From the NCBI GenBank assembly GCA_964023275.1, contig OZ029921.1:7167306-7231305 (forward strand): DNA of 64,000 nt. Reading direction: 5' to 3'. The position numbers and the translations under genes were made by a program. The DNA is from Norana najaformis (lineage: Eukaryota > Annelida > Clitellata > Crassiclitellata > Hormogastridae). Position 1 is the first letter of the stretch. Every line of letters starts with the position of its first letter. This document shows, piece by piece, positions 18,734-30,700 of the stretch. Below the pieces are notes generated by a model, which did not search any database, was not told where the DNA came from, and was given only the letters and a program-made list of their open reading frames with translations.

Positions 18734-21700
18734 CATTATTATTATTATTATTATTATTAGCATCATCATCTGTGTGTTAGGCTGCAGAAATGAGTACCTC
18801 CCTTTCTAGACCATGGTTACACCTCTGAATGCATGTATGCCCACAGAGATATTACCATTACTGAAGGCATGGATCAGTCAGCTGCCAAAGTGACTGACTA
18901 GCCATTCTGTTGATTTCATAGTTCATCTAGCTAGATTTCAAGATGTTTGAAAGTTGTTAGAGGTAGTGGGCTTTTAGGAGTTTCCAGAAGGAATAAAGAG
19001 AACTCAGGGTTTGGAATGAGTTTCATAGTTAATTTGATTTCTTAATTGGAAGCAGAGAAGTGTCTGCACGAGAGCCCATGCTTGTTCTATGGGACCACAA
19101 TGGTCAGAGAGACAAAGTCTGAACTGATCCTTTAGTCTAAATTTCTAAGAGAACAGAGTGCATGCTGACCAGAAGGCAAGATTTTTCAACTGGTCCAGTT
19201 CATATTTTGCGTAGTTCTTCATGACCTTTCCCATTGGAAGACCCGGAGCGGCAGGAATTGACGGAACGGCCCTAAAACACGAAGAGCCATAATGTAGCTT
19301 GACCACAAATCCCTACACAAAACTTCTTTGGGTGTGTTATTGCTCTGATAGGTGTAACTCAAATGTTACATTACATTTATGATTAACATATTCTTATTAC
19401 ACTACTATCTATATAATAATAGCCTTAGATGAATGGTCCGTGGTCCATTGAGTACATGTACAAAAAGCAACATGTAATGCTGATGCTATCTTGTGAATAT
19501 GAGAAAAAAGGTTGTAGCTAATGGAGAGCAACAAGTGATTTTCCCCAGAAGGACATTTAGCCAAACTAGCATGCAGATGCTTTGTGCAAGATAGGCTATT
19601 AGATTAACATTAATTTTGTTATTAAAGAAATCAGGAAAAGATGAATCATGGATTAGATTTTGTTCTCTCTAGAGGTATGATTCCCTGCATCAAATCAGAT
19701 CTGTGGAAGTCTCACTCTTTCGGCACAATTTTGATGACTCTGTCACATGACAGGCAGTGCTGTTTTGTCAGTAGAGGGCGCCTTGTTCCAGCTGCATCAT
19801 CCATATCGTCACATCCTTCACACTTGCGCTGAAGCGTGACAAGGCGCTTGGCCAGGCAGCGTAGCTTAGCCTCCAGCTGGTCCTTGAAACCATCGAGCTC
19901 TTCACGGTCCAACTTGTTCTCAAGGCCACAAGTTAGGTTGCGGACAACATCACCCTAAAAGATGTCAAGATGTCAAGGCTATCAAAGTGAAAGCATAAGA
20001 AGTCAGTGGCAATGAAGTCAAGGATTCTAAGGTCAAGAGTCAAGACACCAAGGCAAACAAAGGTAGGGGTCAACATCAGAATAAAGACATCAAAAAGAGA
20101 ATCATTTTCAGAGCTGCATTAAACTGTTGTCATACAGTCTGGTCCGCCCCTCCATACATTGGTTCACTGCTAAGTGCTGACTTACACTGTCCAGAAGTTT
20201 CTGGAGAATGTCGTTGATGACCGTATGGAGTCCTTCACAGGCCATGTCAAAGCAGATCTGGCTCACCTTGTCATCCAGCTCACACCGATCAGCTTTCTAA
20301 AAATAGCAACCAAGCGAAGGTAATAGGCCTACTGCTAACACTGCTCAACCAAAATTTTATCAGATATAATGCCAACCATCTGGACCCAATTAAATTTTAA
20401 AATCCTATCCCAATTTCATTCTAAACCAATCGAATTAAAATCCTCCTAACTTAGCCTTACCAAATCTAAATAAATTCAATATAAACAAATCCAATCAAAT
20501 TTTTTCTAATGGAAGCAAAATTTTAGAAAGTCTTCAGTGGAGGATTACGCCCCAAGACAATGACCAATTGAATGACTTACTCACTCACCATAAATGGAAA
20601 CCAGAAATTCAGAGTTCCAGTAGAAAGCAGGAAACCAGAATAAAAAATTGAATGGAAAGCAGGGATCCAGAAGAATCTATATAATACTAATAGCTTTAAA
20701 TATGTGCATGCATGGTCCAGCTGCATGCATGTGACGACAAATGCTGGCATAATAACGAATAAGTGTTTAGAAAAGGCAGTATTCTTGGATAAAAAGTTCT
20801 GAAAGTCAGGACAGTTCTTGGCAATTGCTTTCATGGGCTGTAGCTAACAGAGAGCAACAGAGGATTTTCCCCAGAAGGGACATTTTGCCAAACTAGCTCC
20901 CAGATATTCTGCATGGGAGAGACTAGTTATTTAATTGACAGCAGGAAATTGGATGAAATTCTGTCCTGACCTGATTGAGCTCTTCCATCATCTGACATTT
21001 GTCCATTTTGTTTTCGTCCAGCTCATTAACGATACAGAACAAGTTCTGCCAATGAAACAACAAAAAACAGAAAACAAAAAGAAATACATTCAACCCAAAG
21101 TTCAGAATATTTCTAGTAATGAGAAAACCCGTGCGTAAAATGTGTGGAACAGCGTTCTGTTTGGTAGTGCAGTATTCTGATAGGTCTGTAACTTAAAGAT
21201 TGTAAGTCTGAGCCTGCCTGCTGGACACTGTGTTACAAAGTTGTCATCTGACATTTGTCTAAGGCTATTATTATGTTGTCTCTGTTGCCAAGATCTATAA
21301 ATTGGTACCAGCATCAGCTCTGAATTAAACAGAAAAATCAGAAAATTATGTTAAGCCTTAGCTGTGTGTCCAGGACATTGGATTTCTCCCTTGCCAGTTA
21401 ACACGGCAAATGAAAAGGAAATGAGTGCTTCTTACGGATTGTAATATGACTTGTAGTAATTGTAATCACGAATGTACATAGTGCCTCTTCAAAAAATTTT
21501 CTAAGAGGTGCCCCAACCTGATAACACAAGACCATGATCAAACAAAACAGTTTTCAGATGCTTAAGAAAAAGAGGCAGAGAGGCCAAGGAGCTCATGTCA
21601 CAGGTTGCTGGGCACCAATATTTAAATGCTTACTTAACATCGCTATTTAAATGCTTAACACCTCTATTTAAATGCTTAACACCTCTATTTAAATGCTTAC

Positions 21701-24700
21701 TTAAAACCAATATTTAAATGCTTAACACCACTATTTAAATGCTTATTTTAAACCAATATTTAAATCCTTAACACCACTATTTAAATGCTTACTTTAAACC
21801 AATATTTAAATGCTTCACACCACTATTTAAATGCTTACTTAACAATGCCAATTAAAATGCTCCCAAAATTGTAATCTATGTCATTACCTGTATATCTGAT
21901 TCGAGATTCTGTGGTGGACAATTGAAGGCATTATAGCTGCTCTTGTTACCATTTGGACCATTTGCAAGAGCAGTCCCACAGCCCGCGGCTCCATTAGGGC
22001 CACCTGGAAGCGAACGGCCATTCGCAGTTGGGCCGCTGGAGCCCGGAACAGAAGCTCCCGGGCCATAACATCTCAGCATTTCAACTTCACACTGAAGCTG
22101 CACAACAGAAAAATTCAAAAGAATCCATTATGACCAAAGTATAAACTTAATCATAACTGTGGTAGTCTAGTGCTTCATATGCTGGACTGTCAACTGCTAG
22201 GCTGGGGGTTCAAATACCTGTGAGAGCAGAAATTTGTTTTGAGATTTTAGCTCCACCTGTTCCCCCTAGCAAACCCAGCTATAATGAGCACACTGCCCAA
22301 AAGTTTTCAGCAGGAAGACCAGGCAGTGAGAGAGAGGACACAAGGCACATAAGAGTAAAATATAGATTCGTGTATTCATTATTATCATCCAAACTCCTCT
22401 GGATTTGCAGAATCTTTTGGCTGAAGAGCAGCCATCACAACAGCATCACTACAACTGAACAACTTTTCTCCACTAGTCACACATCTCCACAATAAAGAAT
22501 GGCTATCACACAATGCACTTTAATCCTGGACACTAGGATGAAAATGTCTGAGGCCTTACCACTTAGTCGTGAACAGCATACCTTGTTGACAAGATTTCGT
22601 AGGCATATAATTTCATCATCTGTTGTCATGATTCCACAAATGTCTCCGTCTGATCCACGCAACCGGTTGATCACCTGGCGTAAACAACAGATTTGGTCTT
22701 CAATCCCCTGAATCCGGCAAATCAGTCGATCAGTTGCTCCGGCTGGCAAAACAAAACAACTTCTCTTATTTATCTCAGTTTCTAAATATTTAAGAAAAGC
22801 CATCAGTCATAACATACTGTATATACTTGTGTACAAGTCGACCCCAAGTATAAGCTGGAGTAGAGGAATTTTATAGCTAAGACTTCAGTGACATCCAAGC
22901 ACTGGCAGGAAGCTCAGAACAGGGCAGTGAATTCTGAAACTGTAGACAAGGCACTAAGAAACCCTCTACAACCAGCACTGAGCCCAGTAAGCAGCCTTCT
23001 TGGTGAGCAACACTCTTGATGAGCAATTAATTACCTTCACCTGCCTTACCTTACCCTGCCTTATTGCGCTGAGAAATTTGTCTTGAAACCAAGTCTTACC
23101 CATTAGTGAGGGTAGAAAATTATGCTAAATTATAGTCCTGTTTCGTACCCAATTTCTGTAATTCCTTTCTGTCTGCAGCAATAGTTTCTTCAAGTGAACT
23201 CATCTTGGTCTCAAAATTCTTTCCAAGGGAAGACTATGCAGCAACAAAAGGAGAAAATGTTTGTCATATCCAATGATGAGACTCACGTCCTTAAAGTTAC
23301 AAAATTGTTAAACTGTGATGAAAAAGACATATTTTCCCCAAAATTGCTACATTTCAAGATACATTTAAAACATAATAAGTTGCAACATATTTGTTTGGCT
23401 AAATAACCATATGCACGTTGCTTTTGCAGGTTATAAAACCACCATATCAACGTCCAGGAATATGCACGCATATATACGTTTGGGTGGCATGTTGGCAAAT
23501 GGCTCATGCAATTTCCTTTCATGTCTGTAACCAGATTTTGAATCACAATGTATCTTACAAAATGGACAATGTGCTATCAAGCAATGCAACTAAATATGGG
23601 ATTACTGATAGTGCTTTTGTGCAATATTTTTAGAAGATAGATCTTTCAATCCCAGGCCAAGGCCTCTATTATTGTAACAAATAAGTCTATGAACATACAC
23701 AGATACATTCATACATGCAAACACATGTCGACATCTGCTAAATTCATACACGCAAACATAAATTGCTATGTGTTAAATTCCTGGTGTGAAAACAGTTATT
23801 CCTCTGGGTTCACCATTTGACACCTAACTCAACAATCTAACAATTACTCTACTTTTGTAATGTAATACACAATGTAACCCTGTAATAAACAAGTGGTTCT
23901 AAGTTTCTAACAAGTGAGGCACTATGCAAAGTATGATGTTTCTACTTCTCAGACATAACAACCAAGATACGACCAATCTACTGATTAAAGCATGACAAAT
24001 TTAAGAGCTGAACAGTTTACTTGTCTCCATCTGGAGCTGATTAATAATGGATTGCTAGTTTAAAATCATGCCACGACTGAAACTCTAAGCACAGAAAAAG
24101 GAAAGAGCTGATACATTTCTAAGCTTCTTACCTCTAGTTTGTCGACTCGTGCCACAAGGTCGTTGTGCCGTCCATTGATGATGCCAAGTTGCTCGAGGAT
24201 TGACTGAAGCATGGGGGTCGGTCCAGGAATTGGAGGACGACTAGACGAGCGTCTCCGCGGCACGTTCTTTTCCGTTTCCTTTTCCTTTTCTTTTTCCCTT
24301 TCCTTTTCTTTTTCCCTTTCCTTTTCTTTTTCCTTTCCCTTTTCTTTTTCCTTTTCCTTTTCCTTTTCCTTTTCCCTTTCCTATGGAATAACGAAGGTTC
24401 TGATATAAACTGTATGAAACATACAGGGTGTCCTGGTGAAGAATCAATCCATATATATAAATGTTACATAAATGACATACATCAAGTCAAATAGTTTTAA
24501 TCAGATATGCACAGCAATCAAAATGTTGACTAATTTTGTGGTTTGAAATATAAGACATATAATCGCAATCATAATATTGAGATTTTTACAGCACCCAACG
24601 AAAGCTACATCACAGGGACCAGCTTATTCACAGGCATAATGTAATATGCAATCTACAGGCTGGTGCTCTAGATATTAATACTGGGTACCAACCTGAAACA

Positions 24701-27700
24701 ATTAGCATAAGGTCTCCTTGCAATATTCTGTTTAGCAATAACAATTTAGACTAATTCCTTTGGCTCTGAAAAAATTTCCTTCCACCCTTACTTCCACAGT
24801 CCAAAGGCAGGGGATAAAACTCTATATTAAAAGTTGTCCAGTCTACAACATGATTCCTGACTGGTTTGTGACACAGTGTGCAGGTTCAATCTGCCCCTCA
24901 GACAGTATGGAAGTGTTTCTGGTTATGTATACAGTGCCTCTTAAGAAACATTAAAAGACTACCACTATGTAAGGACATTATAAACCAAGCCTGCACCACT
25001 GATTTATTTTAATATTTTCATAAGATTCTCGTATATATATATATGTGTGTGTATATATATATATATATATAGGCCAAATCTGGACTCAAAATTGTCCAAA
25101 ATTTCTTGACTTATATGTGAATATAAATGGTAATGTAATACATCTCTCAAAATAACAATGACATTTTGGAGGACACAAAAACTCTGAAGGAGACGAACAG
25201 TGACCTAGTCAAGAAACTGGAGAGCGAGGAGGCTTTGGTTAACTCACCTGAACTAATTCAATTAAGTTCTTACTTTACTGTAAATTTAAATTTTAATGCA
25301 ATTTCGATGTAAAACAATGTAAGGTCATCCTATGTACCTCGATGGCCTGATCTAGCTGCTGTTTGAGTCCTTTGAAGTAGGCTTCAAGTGCAGCCCATGT
25401 TGGAAGGCTGTCGAAGAAATCGTCCCCTGGAAATTCGTCCAATCGATCCCCCATATGACTCTGACATAAAAATAACAGAACTTAAAAACTTGCACTGAAA
25501 TAAAAGAGCAAAATTTCAACTGAATAAAGGTAGAAAAGCCAAAAAAATATATGGTAAAGACCACATATGAATGGGAAATAAAAACTATATCTGAAAAAGA
25601 AGCAAGCAAACTAGAAATACAGAAAAACAGGAAACCCACAATATTCTCTTGCAACCTGCTCACTAAACTGTCATTATGTGCATGAAGGCATTAATGTATA
25701 TAGGTACATACAAGTACATCAAACTCAAAACACATACATATGTACATACTTATGAATATACTCAAGTATGACTGTACATAAGTATGAATGTATGCATGTG
25801 AGCATCTATGTATGTATGCATGCAAAAATGTCTGCAAAAAGGCTATATATGTGTACCAGAATGTAGAGGATATACAAAGAAATGGAGTCGAAGTTCCAGG
25901 ACGGTACCAGTCTCTGCTGTCATCTGGGAACATCGAATGCTTTCTTCAGACACGCTGCATGGGCCCCACCAGAAGAGGACGATGCAACAGCTCTATGAGC
26001 AGCGATGAATAAAGTCCCCAGGGATTTGAAGAGGCCACGTGGTAGACCCAGAGAGACGTGGATCAGAACAGTTGAAAAGGATCTGGAATGACATGGTTTT
26101 GGCACGGAGAAAGGCCCAAGAGAGAAGGGTGTGCTTAAGGCAAGGCTATGCTCAACTGACTGTGCCCCTGGAGACAGAGAATGTGCATATGTAAGAATGT
26201 GAGTGTATGTGCACATAAGAAATGCAAGTACATACGTCAAGCCCTTAATACAGTGCTTTTCAAGGACCTCTTTAAAGTGCTGCACTTTATCACTCAGTTC
26301 AATTAAAAATGAACAGAATGCACAGTGCGCAATAGGTTCAACACTTCATGCAAGGTAATGTTGTGCAAAGACCCACCATGTGGTTCTTAAGATGTTCAAT
26401 TTGCTCCTTCAAGTTCTCTACATCCTTTGACTGAAAGAAAAACAGAAACAGAAATTGCATTGGACTCCTATCTCAAGACAACACATCAAATGATGGTAAC
26501 TGCAACTGAAATTAGACATTTATATAGCACCTCTTCAAAGAACTTACTCAGTGGTGCTCTCTGTGCTAGCCTAAATGACATTAAATGTCATTAAGAAGAG
26601 AAAGCTAATCATTCAGCAAGCAATGCTTGGACAACAAGAAAAGTCACCAGCGGCAGGCTCCTGCACACGCATACACCCAACCAATGGATTCCCATCCACA
26701 GTGGAAAGTTGATATCATGTTCAGAGTTCCTGGATGAGGAACGACAGGTGATGTAGCCTGCTGCCAGTGGCATGTTTGCCTCATTGTCCAGCAGTCCCTA
26801 CAGCTGGCAGATGATGCAGCATCTTCAGCCAGCACTTCATTGCAGGACAGGCATTCTGTTGGTTGCAGGACCTCTCCATGATTAACAGTCGTTGCCAATC
26901 AAAAAACTTTATCACCCCTCTTTTATCACAACTGTTGTTAGTCTTCTCAAAAGCTTCTGTAAAGTGATTAACCATTATCCACCGCTTTGAACATTAGTAT
27001 GTATGTAATATGTATGCATGGATGTAGGTAAGTTTATATGTATATATATATGTACATAAGTACCTAGCTATCTATAAAGAGCTTTTTAATAACCTCACAA
27101 AGGCAATAAACATGGCTGTCTAACAGGTCTTAACAGAACTTGAACCTTAAGATAGGTTGAAAAATAATCTTCAGACATGAAATCTTTGTGACGGAGGGGG
27201 GGTTTCAGCTGTCCAACAATGGCCGTTTCTTAACAGTCATATACTTGACAATGAATAGTCATTTGCACAAGTCACACTGGGATTCGAATCCCAGAGACAG
27301 AGGTGAAAGGTAAATGCAACAGCAATCAATTATATTATCAAGCCATCCAAAATAGCATATCTATGAACACTGACTTTAAAAACAAATACCATAAGCTGTC
27401 TATACACTTGGCAATTGCCTCCGTACAAGGATCAAGGTGGCACACTTCACATTAGAAAGCCAGTGCTCAATCAATCAGCCGATTTATATTGTAAGAGTGA
27501 GTTTATTGCAAGTGTATTGCAACACATGTATAAGGACTTCTCTGTGTGTTGTACACAGCATTTGTACACAGCTTCAGCGCTTTGTACACGCCACTACCTA
27601 AACCCCAAACGTAGCAGTCAAATGCCAACGCACATTCACATTAACACAAATCAATTCCATAAATATCTCAAAAGTCAATCATTAAAATATGAATGACCTA

Positions 27701-30700
27701 AGTGTTCAACGTCCAGTTAGATGCAGGTCAATCAGTAAATTTTACATCTAGTAAAATTATATCAAAATTAAAATTACATCAAAATTACATTAAAATTTAC
27801 ATTAAAGTAAGTATTTAGCTGAATTAGGTCAAGTGAGTTTACCGAAGCCTCCTCGCTCTTGAGTTTCTTGACCAGGTCATTGTTAGTTTCCTTCAGAGTT
27901 TTTGTGTCTTCCAAAATATCTTCGAACATTGACATCAACTGCAAAAATGAAAGACAGAACACAGCATAAAAAGGTAAATAAAGAAGAAAGTGTAAACAAT
28001 ACACATATAACTACACAGCTGTAAAATATACACAATTTGGTGAAAATTCCAGAAAATTAACTTCAGCTGAAAAAGCCAGAAATTTAAAAACCATCAGCTG
28101 AACTTATCAAGAAAAACGATAGAAACTTCATTATCATCCATCGAAAATAAAAAAATAGAATATCAGAAAATGTATAATCAAATTAACTTCTGCTAAATGA
28201 AGCAAACCATTCACATCACAGCAAGGATGACAAAAAGGAGGAGCAAAAGGAATAGGAGTAGCATTAGGATGCAAAGAATAAAAAGGATATAATTGAAAAT
28301 ATTTGAAATATATTTGGAATATATTTGAAATTAATTGTAATATCTAAAAATCAGTACCAGATAAATAAAATTAAACTGATTACTTTACAGTTTAATATTC
28401 GATTTTGTTTAACTTGGTTACAAAACAAATTATGTTAAATTCTGCTAACTTTGCTGATGCCTTGTGTATTTGCATCGACGGTGGTGGAAAGTTTCATTGT
28501 CTGCCACATCTCAGCCACCGGGCGTGGCTTTGAATCTTTTTCTCTAACACGCTCAAAGAGCTCGTAGTTTGCTGGAAGAGAATTGAGGTCCTTCCAGTGC
28601 TGTTCCAGCTGGATGACACGGTCTTCCAGCTGGTGGTAAGGAACATGGGTTCCAGAGCCAGGTCTGCCCACTGACCTAATTTGCAAAGTGCAGCAACAAC
28701 AAGCAACCATGGTGGGACATCGGCAAGTCAGGTGTCGCCCGACTCAGAAAGTGGAGTGAGGGAAGTGAACAAGCAAGCAAGTTGGTCAATCAGTAAGTCG
28801 GCCAGCCACCCAACCAACCACCAACTCAGGTCATGAATGAATGATGACAACTCTCATGTTCTTGACCTGCCTAATACTGGCTTTTTATTATTTTTCTGAC
28901 TGGCTGGCTGACTGACTGGCTATCTGGCTAATCAGTATAACTATTAGCAAAAAACACAAGGCATAATTGCAAACACATTCACTCATTCAACTGGCTATTC
29001 AATTAAAATTAGCCAACCACGCTGTCAGGCAGAAATTCAACTTGGATTCTAAACTGTCAGAACAAATGCCTTGGTGAAATTAAAATTTGAAAATGAATTT
29101 ATTACCAAAAATTTATATATACATGTATATATGTATATATAAATATGATAAGTAAAAATCTGAGACCCCAAAGTGGTCTGAAGCTAGGGCAATGGCCGCT
29201 CTTTTGCAAATAGGCCCAAGAAATAAAATACAACTTCATACTTTGTTGTCTTTCCATCCTTCGCTCTGGTTTTCAAATCGTTGTCTGATTTTGACAGCCC
29301 CAAATCGGTAATGCTGAAAACAAAAAATCTTCTTCACTACTTAAATTAGCATACTACAATTTGTTTCATCTTCATCAACTTCACTGATGGCATGGTAGTC
29401 TAATGATGAACCCAAAACTTAGGAGTTCAAAACTCCACTACAATACCATTCAGCAAGGAGTGCCTTTAAGAGGTTCTTAGATGACATAAACAATTCCAGA
29501 TACAAAAATAAATAAAAAATAAGGAAACAAATACACACATACATGCATACATACATATACACACACATATACACAAACATACATTTGGCAAACATATTCA
29601 GATTTCTGCTTATTTGGCACCTTCTAGCAAACTGGGTTATAACTGCAGATAAGTGGACCCAAGCTTCATATGGAGAAGACAAACAGAATCCTCACATTAT
29701 GTGCAATTGTCTCCCTCAAGAATTGCGACTTGAGCTCCTTTCTCTCCCCTCTCAGTGTTCTGCAGGCGCCTGAAGACTGTACTGTTTAACAGCGATTTTA
29801 CTTTTTCGGCTCGGAAGCACCTCTGTTGAGTTTATCCTCTAAGAGGTGCTCTATAAATCTCAAATTACAATTACAATGTAACAAAGGAGGATGGGCACAG
29901 TGGCTAATGACTGATCTGTCAGCCTCATAACTTCCAATGTGTCAAGTGAAAATGTCATCAAGCCATGCATTTGCAAGGAACGCTGGTCTGTTGTTGAATT
30001 GATCTAATCCTATTCAAGTACTGACAATGGATCCAATGGAGTTTGCCAGTGGTGACATTTCTAGTTATCTGCACATTGTCTGCTTATTGACTAACATTTT
30101 ATTCTTAAAGAACTTAATCACTACTTATGCTACTTAGGTTAAGATTGGCAGCGCTTTTGTGAGATACATAAAAGACACAATATAAAGTTTCTAGATAGAT
30201 AGATACATACATACATCTTTCCAATCCTAGGACCACATATCTGAGGACTCTGAGGTATGTACCAATTAGACATTTATGTAACACCACTATATGGAAACTG
30301 CTTACTTGTCCTGGAGTGCCTTTTCATTGTCAACCAAATGGCGACGCAGAAACTCGTGATCCTCTTCTCGGATCTCTGCATTCGCATGTCCAATTTCCAA
30401 CCTAACAAAAGAAAAATAATACTTGAGACAAAAAGTCATTTTGGGGTCCCTTAGTGAAAGCGGGACAGGCACAACACTCAGAGACACAAACTGTCTGCTA
30501 TTTGACACACATAAACTGTGGCCTATATAGGAAATGACACTATTTAGCTTATGCAGTCATTCTTGCCATATTCTTATTATGAAGATAATTACACAACTAC
30601 CATGACTAGAACATTTTAAAACTAACAGCAACAAATTATTTATACATTCCATATTTTAAAGTTTTATCTCCTTTATATGTAATTGCACTTGTAAACTTGT

